Position numbers and translations under genes: made by a program. Positions 1 through 7,833 of a stretch of DNA of 39,535 nucleotides are shown in pieces (the first letter of the stretch is position 1; each line of letters opens with the position of its first letter). The stretch comes from Tateyamaria sp. Alg231-49 (GTDB lineage: Bacteria > Pseudomonadota > Alphaproteobacteria > Rhodobacterales > Rhodobacteraceae). The notes below the pieces were generated by a model. It was not told where the DNA came from and searched no databases. It was given only the letters and a program-made list of their open reading frames with translations. The stretch spans positions 1 to 39,535 of the forward strand of contig NZ_FRFA01000001.1 of the NCBI RefSeq assembly GCF_900143535.1, read 5' to 3'.

Positions 1-345
1 AGCTACGTCTCTGGAGAACTGGCTGAATGGTTGCAGGACAAAGGCATGAAGCACTCTCGCGGCGCTCCATATCATCCTCAAACCCAAGGCAAGATCGAAA
101 GGTGGCATCAGACCCTGAAGAACCGCATCCTGCTAGAAAACTACTTCTTACCGGGTGATCTCGAAGCCCAGATCGAAACCTTCGTCGATCATTACAATCA
201 CCAACGCTACCATGAAAGCTTGAACAACGTCACGCCCGCCAACGTCTACTTCGGCAGGGACAAAGCCATTCTACAGGAAAGAGAAAGGATCAAACGAAAG
301 ACACTCGAAGCGCGGCGCTTGCATCACGGACAACGCGCCGCATAA
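1..345 (+). CDS. IS3-family transposase OrfB, C-terminal fragment
   Basis: This is the last 114 residues of an integrase-core (rve/DDE) transposase, open from base 1 with its 5' part outside the window. It contains the PYHPQTQGKIERWHQTLKNR region that carries the final catalytic Glu, and the conserved YNHQRYHESLNN block near the C-terminus. It is close to the copy at 38402-39037, with about ten substitutions over the shared tail, so the two are related but not a fresh duplication. Whether this copy is intact cannot be told from the visible part. Confidence 0.9.
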   Translation, partial: SYVSGELAEWLQDKGMKHSRGAPYHPQTQGKIERWHQTLKNRILLENYFLPGDLEAQIETFVDHYNHQRYHESLNNVTPANVYFGRDKAILQERERIKRKTLEARRLHHGQRAA

Positions 346-420
346 TGCAACCAACCAGATGAGCCAAACTCTCTCTTAGTTCAAGCCGCCATTGGTTCCA
401 AAAACCCTGACGACGGACAC
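1..420 (+). mobile_element. IS3-family element, 3' part (left window edge)
   Basis: This is the 3' part of an IS3-type insertion sequence, cut by the window start. It holds the end of the DDE transposase gene and about 75 bp of non-coding end. The same 3' end occurs in inverted orientation at 38328-38401. The two copies stay alignable through the motif CTGACGAC(G/C)GACACC and then diverge, which places the element end at about 419-421. The flank just inside begins in the middle of a palindromic repeat. Confidence 0.85.
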
Positions 421-500
421 CCAAGATTCCGAACTCCCGGTCGTGAACGGCAGCTCAGCGCATCAAAGCTGCCATTTGAGAAAATCGGTCGAATGACTGC
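421..500. repeat. Nested palindromic repeat, copy 1 (left arm truncated by IS)
   Basis: The inner arms are AACGGCAGCT (446-455) and AGCTGCCATT (467-476), and the right outer arm is GAATGACTGC (491-500). The matching left outer arm is missing because the IS3 end abuts at about 420. It is closely similar to the complete copy at 27927-28020. Confidence 0.7.
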
Positions 501-686
501 ATCGAGCCCAAAGCGACGGGTGATGCATCATGTATGAATGTCCGCCAACCCAAGAGAGGCAAGCATCGTTCAACAACTTGCTGTGTAATGAACGGGGTTT
601 TTCACTAATAACTGGCACTTTCGCAGCCATTCCGGAAAGGAACGCCTGTCACAGGACTACGCAAAGTGACGAATGACTAACTATCC
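421..686. other. Intergenic stretch with a truncated palindromic repeat
   Basis: No convincing gene. Positions 421-511 match the dispersed palindromic repeat at 27927-28031, with its left outer arm lost at the IS3 end. From 512 to 686 I see nothing recognisable. Confidence 0.6.
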
Positions 687-1055
687 CTACATCAACCCAA
701 TAAGTACTGCGATCCATCCGATGCCGACCCCGATAGCAGTGACGGCGACTGCTGCTGAGCCACAGTCTTTAGCTTGCTTTGCAAGGTCTCGCTTTTCGAG
801 TGAGATGTCATCTACCGCGCGTTCAATCGCAGTGTTTACGCATTCCATCGCCAGTACAAAGATACCCCCCATCAAAAGCATCCCTCGAATGGCCGCATCC
901 AACGGTAAGATGAACGCTAATGCCGCAAGAAACACGTTGCCGACCAACCACTGTTTTAGTGAGTGTTCAGTCCGGTAAACATGGGTAAAACCCGCCCACG
1001 ACCAAACGGTTCGTTGCCAAATCCGTTCAACCTGCTCAAAAATGACCCGTTTCAT
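687..1055 (-). CDS. dgkA: Diacylglycerol kinase DgkA
   Basis: This is an integral-membrane, prokaryote-type diacylglycerol kinase of 122 residues, the same length as E. coli DgkA. It phosphorylates diacylglycerol with ATP to phosphatidic acid, returning lipid to phospholipid synthesis. Three membrane segments are visible at about residues 36-52, 56-72 and 100-119. The signature ECVNTAIERAVDDI around residues 71-84 carries the Glu and Asn equivalent to E69, N72 and E76 of E. coli, and KQAKDCGSAAV follows. Glu30 matches the metal-binding E28. The gene is divergent from the LTA-synthase-like gene, which suggests both serve one lipid cycle: phosphoglycerol transfer from phosphatidylglycerol releases diacylglycerol that DgkA would recycle. 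Confidence 0.93.
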   Translation of the reverse strand: MKRVIFEQVERIWQRTVWSWAGFTHVYRTEHSLKQWLVGNVFLAALAFILPLDAAIRGMLLMGGIFVLAMECVNTAIERAVDDISLEKRDLAKQAKDCGSAAVAVTAIGVGIGWIAVLIGLM

Positions 1056-1183
1056 TACGACCTATTTATGGCTTCCAAAACCTTCAAGCTGCAAAGATAT
1101 CTCGCCGTTTGACGATCTGCCTATTGCTCAATACAACTAGGTTCGTGAGTGAAATAATGCAACCTACCAAGAACCTTGAGTGA

Positions 1184-3061
1184 GTGAACTTGATGCGAAT
1201 GTCTCCATTTGAAAAAGTGGTTTGCTGCTATTTTTCCATTTTGTTTGTATGCTATCTGGCCATTCTTGTTGCCTCTCCGGTCAAGCCCGAGGGTTTCACG
1301 TGGGGCTTATCAACACTTTTCCTTCCGGCATATGAGTTGACATTTCTTTGCATTGGGACACTGACATTATGGAAGGTTAGTTGGAAAAGTGTCCAATATT
1401 TTGTTGTTTTAGTGTGCATTTTGATACCAGCCGTCACTGGATTTTTGTATTTAGTTCAGCTCATATCTATCATAGTTTCTGGAAAATACATCACCGTCCT
1501 TGCGATGGAAAACGCAGGAGAGCTGGCCTATGTCACAAAGCCGACAACAATTGCACTGTGTCTTGGCATGGCCTGCCTTGTGGCAATCATTGTCTTTGCC
1601 GCCATTAGTGAGACGCGCAAAGGCTTGACAAGCAGGCTGCCTAGCCGCTCCGTTTTTGCTGGGCTGGGGCTAATTTTCCTGATGGGTTTCACTTATTCAG
1701 AACGCAATAGTTATATAGATCACGCCAGAAGTTTTGGCATTCCAATATCACTGAATGAGGATTTTGCCCCCGTGCTCGGAATACACTCAACCTATACGGA
1801 GTTTTCGCAGACGCGGTTTGAGGAAGGCCAAATTTCACAATTTTTGGATGATGTTTCGAACGGACATATCGTATCGCCGTTTCACTTGAAACCCACGGCG
1901 GATTTCCCTTTCCAGCAAACTGGACTGCATGCAGGCTCGCTGCCTTTTGATATTCAGGCGCCGAAAGAGCCAATAAATGTAATTGTCTTGTTTCTGGAGG
2001 GCCTATCTGCACGCGCTATGGGCCACTACGGCGGTCCTTATGATGACCTGATGCCCAACCTTAATCGTTTTGCGCGGCATGCGGTCACGATCGACAATTA
2101 TTACAACCATACGGCGGCGACCTATCGTGGCATACAAGGGTCGCTGTCATCGGGGTTTCCATTGGCTGGCGGCGCCGGCTGGGAAAGTTCGCAGGATCGT
2201 TTGGCTGAGTTGAGTTCAGTTTCTTACGCGACCCTTCCAAAAATTCTGAACGCGCGCGGCTATGATACGCGGATTTATTCGCCCCATACAAAATCTAAAC
2301 CATTCGATGATTTCCTGCGCACGATTGGATTTGCAAAGGTCATAACTCCCGAAGACGTCATACTGGACAGTCCTACGAATTCGCTGAGTGATCGGGATTT
2401 GTTTGCGGCGATGGCAGCCGACCTGCGGGCGCGGGATAGATCGCGTGTGGAGATTCCATTTTTTTGGGCGTCCTATAACATTGGGTCTCATGCGTTTTTG
2501 GATTCGCCTGTTGGGGCAGCGAAATATAATGATGGCCGCAATTCAGCTCTCAACCGATTTCATGAGCTTGATGTAGCCGTAAGAAAGTTCCTTGATGCTT
2601 TCGAGGCATCTACTTTTGTGGGCAACACCTTGCTTATCATCACGACCGACCATTCATCCTATGCTGAGCCACCCGTTGTTGCGGCCTTTTCGGATAGCCC
2701 GAAATTCACAACCCACTTCATCGACCAAATCCCGTTTATTCTTCGTATTCCAGGGGTTAGCGAACCCACGCGATTTCAAAATGGAGTGCGAACTTCGCTC
2801 GATCTCGCGCCAACAATATTACATTTGATGGGTGTGACAGATGCTGAACATGCGTTCCTCGGCACGTCCATCTTTGATGCCGAATTCGAATACGACGTGA
2901 ATTGGGGAATGATTTGGCCCAACTTATATCGTATCGATCACACAGGTGTTTCAGTTGTTGCGCCAGACGTTGCGAATACACAGGAAAGTGTAGTGAAAAG
3001 TGCCATCATGTATTACAATCAGCTTGAGCTTGAGAATAGAATATTTGATTCGAGACAGTAG
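1184..3061 (+). CDS. LTA synthase / phosphoglycerol (or phosphoethanolamine) transferase-like membrane protein
   Basis: This 625-residue protein has an N-terminal membrane part of about five hydrophobic segments (residues 10-170) and a periplasmic sulfatase-fold domain (about 260-600). Candidate catalytic residues match the LtaS/OpgB pattern: Glu272 in LFLEGLS, nucleophile Thr313 in NHTAATYRG, and Asp489-His490 in ITTDHSSY. Such enzymes move phosphoglycerol or phosphoethanolamine from a phospholipid headgroup to a glycan or lipid and release diacylglycerol. The neighbouring dgkA favours phosphoglycerol transfer, for example to periplasmic glucans or envelope glycolipid, but the acceptor is unknown. 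The frame opens at a GTG (1184), and ATG codons at 1193 and 1199 are alternative starts. The locus is more AT-rich than the amino-sugar genes beyond the IS. A phosphoethanolamine transferase cannot be excluded. Confidence 0.8.
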   Translation: MNLMRMSPFEKVVCCYFSILFVCYLAILVASPVKPEGFTWGLSTLFLPAYELTFLCIGTLTLWKVSWKSVQYFVVLVCILIPAVTGFLYLVQLISIIVSGKYITVLAMENAGELAYVTKPTTIALCLGMACLVAIIVFAAISETRKGLTSRLPSRSVFAGLGLIFLMGFTYSERNSYIDHARSFGIPISLNEDFAPVLGIHSTYTEFSQTRFEEGQISQFLDDVSNGHIVSPFHLKPTADFPFQQTGLHAGSLPFDIQAPKEPINVIVLFLEGLSARAMGHYGGPYDDLMPNLNRFARHAVTIDNYYNHTAATYRGIQGSLSSGFPLAGGAGWESSQDRLAELSSVSYATLPKILNARGYDTRIYSPHTKSKPFDDFLRTIGFAKVITPEDVILDSPTNSLSDRDLFAAMAADLRARDRSRVEIPFFWASYNIGSHAFLDSPVGAAKYNDGRNSALNRFHELDVAVRKFLDAFEASTFVGNTLLIITTDHSSYAEPPVVAAFSDSPKFTTHFIDQIPFILRIPGVSEPTRFQNGVRTSLDLAPTILHLMGVTDAEHAFLGTSIFDAEFEYDVNWGMIWPNLYRIDHTGVSVVAPDVANTQESVVKSAIMYYNQLELENRIFDSRQ

Positions 3062-3154
3062 GGATTCGATTATCTAGGTTCGAAGTGTTGACCCTATTGG
3101 GAGGTTCAAAACACGGTTCTGAACGGGTCGCCGAAAACCGTCATTGGTGTATAT

Positions 3155-3972
3155 GGTGCTGTCAGACCAATTCGAACCAGTCTCAGTTTACCGCAGAACG
3201 CGTGAACTTATCCGGAACAAAGCTGACGCCACTCGGAGAGAGCGGCGCTTCGGTTTAGTTTGAAATTGTCTCGTGAGTAGAGGTGGCGCTCCTGGTTGAA
3301 GTGGTTGTGGACCGAAGAATGGACTGCGGCGAACTTCTGTAAACATCGCATTTGCCTAAAGCGGAGCATGGCGCGTTCTCGTCGTCGAAAAGGCAGGTGA
3401 GAATTCTCCGCCCTATTGTTCACCCAGCGGCCCGTTTCCTGTTTGGTTACGTTACCTATGTCCTTCATCGCAGCGCCGTAGGATCGGAGTTTGTCCGTAA
3501 CGATGATTTCAGGTTGGCCATAGCGCTTCATTGATTTCCTGAGGAATTTCAACGCTGCTTTACGATCTCGCCGCTTCGTAACGTAGGATTCCAGCACTTC
3601 ACCTTCGTGATCAACGGCCCGCCAAAGGTAATGCGTCTCACCGTTGATCTTCACAAACACCTCGTCCAAATGCCACTGCCAGATCGAATAAGATCGCATC
3701 CGACTGACACGGTTTCTTCGGATCTCAGCCGCGAACATCGGGCCAAATCTGTTCCACCAGAACCGAACTGTTTCGTGGCTGACGTCGATGCCACGTTCGT
3801 GCAGAAGATCTTCGACGTTGCGGAGTGAGAGCGGAAATCGAACGTACATCATGACCGCCAGACGGATGATCTCCGGGCTGGTCTTGAAGTAGCGAAATGG
3901 ATTGGGTTTTGTCATCCAACAAGGCTACGCAACCGCCCTGCCCGCCTCGAGCTGGTTTCTTCTGACAGTGCC
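3155..3972 (-). mobile_element. IS6-family insertion sequence, copy 1 (818 bp)
   Basis: The element starts with GGTGCTGTCAGACC at 3155 and ends with TCTGACAGTGCC at 3972, giving imperfect terminal inverted repeats. It contains one transposase gene filling most of its length. The 8 bp on either side (GTGTATAT and TTGACTGG) differ, so there is no target-site duplication, which suggests rearrangement by IS6-type cointegration or recombination. Its right end is only about 20 bp from the stop codon of the ABC ATPase gene. Confidence 0.9.
3208..3915 (-). CDS. IS6-family transposase (copy 1)
   Basis: This 235-residue DDE transposase has the usual IS6 length and start motif MTKPNPFRYFKTSPEIIRLA. An N-terminal helix-turn-helix region covers about residues 28-55 (LRNVEDLLHERGIDVSHETV). 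Likely catalytic residues are Asp84 in WHLDEVFVKI, Asp141 in VTDKLRSYG and Glu170 in NNRAENSH. The frame is intact. It differs from copy 2 at roughly 20 positions and more from copy 3, so the three copies are established lineages and not one recent burst. Confidence 0.93.
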   Translation of the reverse strand: MTKPNPFRYFKTSPEIIRLAVMMYVRFPLSLRNVEDLLHERGIDVSHETVRFWWNRFGPMFAAEIRRNRVSRMRSYSIWQWHLDEVFVKINGETHYLWRAVDHEGEVLESYVTKRRDRKAALKFLRKSMKRYGQPEIIVTDKLRSYGAAMKDIGNVTKQETGRWVNNRAENSHLPFRRRERAMLRFRQMRCLQKFAAVHSSVHNHFNQERHLYSRDNFKLNRSAALSEWRQLCSG

Positions 3973-3991
3973 TTGACTGGGAATCTTTACC

Positions 3992-4984
3992 CTACATGCG
4001 GAGCCCATCGGCGTTGAAGTAATAGGCCCGTTCCGGAGAATACCCAAAATTGACGGTTTGACCCTGATCGATTGAATGCTGCCCGAACAGGCGCGCAGTG
4101 ATTTGTGTGCCTTTCACCTGAGCAATAACATTGGTGTCACCACCCAGATGCTCCACGTGCAGGACTGCAGCAGTCAGCTCTCCATCTGTCCGAAGTTGAA
4201 GATCTTCGGGACGAAGGCCAAGCGTTCTTGGGTCGCCTTCCGAAACAAACCCGGCAGGCATGAAATTCATCGCGGGAGACCCTAGGAAACCTGCAACAAA
4301 CTGGTTCACAGGATTGTTGTAGAGTTCCATTGGACTGCCAATCTGTTCGACGCGTCCATCCCGCAGAACAACAATCTTATCTGCAAGGGTCATCGCTTCC
4401 GTCTGGTCGTGTGTCACATAGATCATCGAGGCAGCCAGCGCGTCGTGTAGTTTAGCTATCTCAAGCCGCGTGTTCATCCGCAACGCGGCATCGAGGTTCG
4501 ATAGAGGTTCGTCAAAGAGAAAGAGCTTTGGTTCGCGCACGATAGCACGACCAATGGCAACACGCTGGCGCTGGCCGCCGGACAACTCGGACGGATAGCG
4601 ATCAAGATATGCCTCAAGGTCCAGCATCTTGCTGGCCTTAGCGACCCGTTGTTCGATAACGGCCTTGCTTTTACGTTCCTGTTTGAGGGCCAGCGACATG
4701 TTTTTGCGCACATTCAGGTGCGGGTAGAGCGCATAACTCTGGAACACCATGGCGATGCCGCGTTTTGACGGTGGAGTGGCGTTAACCAGATTGTCACCGA
4801 TGCGCACTTCGCCAGACGTCGCATCCTCTAAACCCGCAATCACGCGCAATAGTGTGGACTTGCCGCATCCTGACGGTCCGACGAAAACGACAAACTCGCC
4901 GTCCTCGACCTCGATATTTATGTCTTTCAACACGTGAACGTCGCCAAAAGACTTGTTCACGTTGGTCAGGGTCAAAGCAGTCAT
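3992..4984 (-). CDS. Sugar ABC transporter ATP-binding protein (UgpC/MsmK/MalK type)
   Basis: This 330-residue cytoplasmic ATPase powers the importer encoded upstream in the same operon. It shows Walker A (GPSGCGKSTLLR, about residues 37-48), Q-loop (FQSYALYPHLN), signature LSGGQRQRVAIGRA, Walker B LFLFDEPLSNLDA and H-loop YVTHDQTEAMT. A C-terminal TOBE-type regulatory region of about 90 residues is typical of MalK-like ATPases. Its start overlaps the stop of the oxidoreductase gene by 4 bp (ATGA), implying translational coupling. It is the last gene of the leftward operon, and the IS6 copy begins 20 bp after it, so further operon genes may have been lost. Confidence 0.93.
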   Translation of the reverse strand: MTALTLTNVNKSFGDVHVLKDINIEVEDGEFVVFVGPSGCGKSTLLRVIAGLEDATSGEVRIGDNLVNATPPSKRGIAMVFQSYALYPHLNVRKNMSLALKQERKSKAVIEQRVAKASKMLDLEAYLDRYPSELSGGQRQRVAIGRAIVREPKLFLFDEPLSNLDAALRMNTRLEIAKLHDALAASMIYVTHDQTEAMTLADKIVVLRDGRVEQIGSPMELYNNPVNQFVAGFLGSPAMNFMPAGFVSEGDPRTLGLRPEDLQLRTDGELTAAVLHVEHLGGDTNVIAQVKGTQITARLFGQHSIDQGQTVNFGYSPERAYYFNADGLRM

Positions 4985-6009
4985 AGATTTGGCTCCTTGA
5001 GAGATACGGGGTGACCTGTGCGAATGCTTTCATCGGCAGCCAGGCAAATAGCGAGGGATTGCACCGCGTCGCTCATGTGGCGGGTGAGGTCGATGTTTTC
5101 GTGAATTGCACGCAGCACATAGGACTGCTCGGCATCACACAGTTCCTGATGGCCGGGCTCATTGGGCATTTCGATGGTTTGATCACCTTCAGGGCGATGC
5201 ACCAGAATGCCCCCGACCTTTGTATGGCAGTCGATATCGGCCGAAGCACCCTTGTTACCATCAGTGATAGAGACAGATCCGTTGGGCGACACGATGTCCT
5301 TAACGAAGAACGCCGTTTCTGACATCATTGGCCCCCATCCGGCCTCATACCAGCCGACTGAACCGTCCTCAAAGATGACCTGAAACTGGCCGTAGTTGTA
5401 CATCCCCTCGGCAATCTCAGCCGACAGGCGCAGCCCCATTCCATGCACACGCACAGGATCGGCATCCGTGATCTGACACATCACGTCGACATAATGAACA
5501 CCGCAATCGACGATTGGACTGGTGGTCAGCATCAACGCCTTGTGGGTCTCCCACTCGACACCGGACGACTGTTGATTGAGGTTGAGACGAAACACATATG
5601 GCCCGCCAAGGTTGCGCGCCTCATCGATCAACCGCACCCACGACGGATGGTGCCTCAGGATATATCCAACAACCAACTTGCGGTTTAACCTTTGGGCCGT
5701 TTCAACCACGCGGCGCGCATCCGCAACCGTGGTTGCAAGCGGTTTCTCAACAAAGACATGCGCACCTGCCTCCATCGCAGCACAGGCAAAATCCGCATGG
5801 CTATCGGAATAGGTCGCGATTATTACAAGGTCCGGCTTGGTCTCCATCCCTTCTTCGAAACTTGTGAAGCGTGGGTAGCCAACCAAGGCGTCCGACAGAG
5901 CAATCTCGGATCGATTCACCAGTCCAACGATCTCTGACCCGGCGTGATGATGAGCCAAAGCATGAGACAAACCCATATTTCCCAAGCCTACAATCAGTAC
6001 TCGGGTCAT
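4981..6009 (-). CDS. Gfo/Idh/MocA-family sugar oxidoreductase
   Basis: This 342-residue NAD(P)-dependent oxidoreductase has an N-terminal Rossmann fold with VLIVGLGNMGLSHA (residues 4-17) and the family EKP motif in HVFVEKPLATTV near residue 90. The C-terminal alpha/beta substrate domain follows. Members oxidise, reduce or epimerise sugar derivatives. It overlaps by 4 bp both the permease gene before it and the ATPase gene after it, so it is made together with the transporter. Because it lies inside an amino-sugar operon, an amino-sugar derivative is the likely substrate, but nothing in the sequence fixes the reaction. Confidence 0.87.
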   Translation of the reverse strand: MTRVLIVGLGNMGLSHALAHHHAGSEIVGLVNRSEIALSDALVGYPRFTSFEEGMETKPDLVIIATYSDSHADFACAAMEAGAHVFVEKPLATTVADARRVVETAQRLNRKLVVGYILRHHPSWVRLIDEARNLGGPYVFRLNLNQQSSGVEWETHKALMLTTSPIVDCGVHYVDVMCQITDADPVRVHGMGLRLSAEIAEGMYNYGQFQVIFEDGSVGWYEAGWGPMMSETAFFVKDIVSPNGSVSITDGNKGASADIDCHTKVGGILVHRPEGDQTIEMPNEPGHQELCDAEQSYVLRAIHENIDLTRHMSDAVQSLAICLAADESIRTGHPVSLKEPNL

Positions 6010-6845
6010 TTGACTGCTCCGGATGTCAGGCCGCGGATCAGTTGCCGCGAGAAAATCACATATAGTACCAACACCGGCAAGATCGCCATCGACAGCGCCG
6101 AAAGGACCGCGTTCCAGTCCGTAACAAACTGACCTATGAAGACTTGGCTACCAAGAGTCAGTGTCTTGGTTTCTTCTGCCGGGGCAAGGATCAGCGGGAA
6201 CCACAGGTCATTCCAGATCGGGATCATGTTGAATACAGCGACTGTCGCCATGGCGGGTCGCACCAGTGGCAGGACAAGCTGAAAGAAGATTGCATATTCA
6301 CTAAGGCCATCAACGCGGGCGGCATTTTTCAGATCATCTGAAACCTGCCGCATGAATTCACTGAGAATGAAGACCGCCAACGGCAGGCCCTGCGCCGTAT
6401 AGACCAGGATCAGCGCCCAGAGCGTGTTCACAAGTCCGCTCGCCACCATCATTTCCAGAATGGCCACGGTCCCGATGCGTATCGGGATCATGATGCCCAG
6501 CGCCAGATACAACCCCATCAGCGTGTTACCTTTGAAACGGTACTCCGCCAATGCGAACGCCGCCATGGCGCCGAAGAGCAGGACAAAGAACAGCGAGGCG
6601 ACGGTCACGATCATTGAGTTCTGGAAATACAGAAAAAAGTCTCCTTGTTTCATCACGGTCTGGTAGCCGATCAGCGAAAAGCTTTCGGCGTCGGGCAATG
6701 CGAGGGGTTCGCGAAAGATCGCCTTGCGAGTCTTGAAGCTGTTGATCAGGATCACGAAGACCGGGAAGAGCGCGATCAAAGTGTAGAGGATCAGCGCCCC
6801 ATGCATGGCGACCGTGTTGAACGGATTAGTACGCGCTTTATTCAT
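6006..6845 (-). CDS. Sugar ABC transporter permease (MalG/UgpE type)
   Basis: This is an inner-membrane subunit of about 279 residues. I chose the ATG at 6845 (MNKARTNPFNTVAMHG), 10 bp after the preceding permease stop and with TGAGG upstream. The frame stays open further upstream, but that stretch overlaps the previous gene and is not hydrophobic. About six membrane segments are visible, and the cytoplasmic EAA-type loop NAARVDGLSEYAIFFQLVLP docks with the ATPase. It pairs with the permease at 6856-7770 to form the pore of a CUT1-type carbohydrate importer. Confidence 0.9.
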   Translation of the reverse strand: MNKARTNPFNTVAMHGALILYTLIALFPVFVILINSFKTRKAIFREPLALPDAESFSLIGYQTVMKQGDFFLYFQNSMIVTVASLFFVLLFGAMAAFALAEYRFKGNTLMGLYLALGIMIPIRIGTVAILEMMVASGLVNTLWALILVYTAQGLPLAVFILSEFMRQVSDDLKNAARVDGLSEYAIFFQLVLPLVRPAMATVAVFNMIPIWNDLWFPLILAPAEETKTLTLGSQVFIGQFVTDWNAVLSALSMAILPVLVLYVIFSRQLIRGLTSGAVK

Positions 6846-6855
6846 CTGTTTAGCC

Positions 6856-7770
6856 TCACATCTGATAGCGGCGCATCCGGGTCTGGATACCAAACAGGTA
6901 GATGCAGACCCCGATGAGGATGATTGCAAACATACCGCCCGCAATGGCCGACCCCATATGCGGATCCCCCAGTTGCAACTGAAAGCCGAAGAAAGTGCGA
7001 TACATAAACGTACCGAGGATGTCGGTCGAATAGTCCGGACCGGCTAGCGCGCCTTGGGAAGCATAGATCAAGTCAAAGGCATTGAAATTGCCTACGAATG
7101 TCAGGATCGAGATTATGCCGATGGATGGCAGGATAAGCGGCAGCTTGATCTTCCAGAAGGCGGACAGACCGGTGATGCCGTCTACTTCTCCCGCTTCAAG
7201 GATTTCTTGGGGGATCGACAGCAGAGCAGCGTAAATTAGCATCATCGGGATACCGACAAATTGCCAGACAGAAATCAGAGCCAGTGTTGTCAGAGCGTAT
7301 TCTTCCTTGCCCAGCCAGGGCGCAAACAGTGATTTCAGCCCGACAAAATCCAGTATGGATGGCGCAATGCCCCAGATCGGCGACAGGATCAGTTTCCAGG
7401 CAAAACCGACAATGACAAAAGAAAGGATTGTAGGAATGAAAATTGCCGAACGGTAAAGTGCCGCAAAGCGCAATCGCGGGTGGCTCAGGACGGCGGCGAG
7501 CGCCACGCCGATGGGATTCTGAACCAGCATGTGCACGATAAAGAACCAGAAATTGTTCCCAAGCGCGTTCCAGAACTGCTCGGACCAGATCGGGTCAAAA
7601 AATAACGTGCGGAAATTGTCGAGACCGACGTAGATACGTTCCTGATCCACTTTGCTGTAGAGCGCGAGGCGCAGCGTGTTAAACAGGGGAAAGATCATGA
7701 CGGCGGTGTAGACCAGCACGGCGGGAGCCAGAAACACAGCGATGTGCCAGCGTGTACGAGCGCGTTGCAT
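6856..7770 (-). CDS. Sugar ABC transporter permease (MalF/UgpA type)
   Basis: This 304-residue inner-membrane protein starts MQRARTRWHIAVFLAPAVLV, has about six membrane spans, and carries the EAA-type coupling loop AGEVDGITGLSAFWKIKLP around residues 190-210. It is the first permease of the importer, after the binding-protein gene. The start follows the ribosome-binding sequence AGGAG. A strong stem-loop lies between the binding-protein gene and this one, which fits the common pattern of a binding protein made in excess over membrane subunits. Confidence 0.92.
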   Translation of the reverse strand: MQRARTRWHIAVFLAPAVLVYTAVMIFPLFNTLRLALYSKVDQERIYVGLDNFRTLFFDPIWSEQFWNALGNNFWFFIVHMLVQNPIGVALAAVLSHPRLRFAALYRSAIFIPTILSFVIVGFAWKLILSPIWGIAPSILDFVGLKSLFAPWLGKEEYALTTLALISVWQFVGIPMMLIYAALLSIPQEILEAGEVDGITGLSAFWKIKLPLILPSIGIISILTFVGNFNAFDLIYASQGALAGPDYSTDILGTFMYRTFFGFQLQLGDPHMGSAIAGGMFAIILIGVCIYLFGIQTRMRRYQM

Positions 7771-7788
7771 TTGGAAATCTCCTGAAGG

Positions 7789-7814
7789 GTCCGGGTGGGA
7801 AATGCCACCCGGAC
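7789..7814 (-). promoter_or_regulatory. Intercistronic stem-loop between binding protein and permease
   Basis: GTCCGGGTGG (7789-7798) and CCACCCGGAC (7805-7814) form a perfect 10-bp GC-rich stem with a 6-nt loop. No U-run follows in the leftward transcript and the next ribosome-binding site lies just beyond. It is therefore more likely an mRNA-stabilising or partial-attenuation hairpin than a full terminator. Confidence 0.7.
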
Positions 7815-7833
7815 AAGACAGTAACGGGAGGGG

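Noticed and set aside
3147-3980. Target-site duplications for IS6 copies 1-3 or for pairs of them
   Set aside because: The 8-bp flanks of each copy, and the outer flanks of neighbouring pairs, were compared by eye and do not match.
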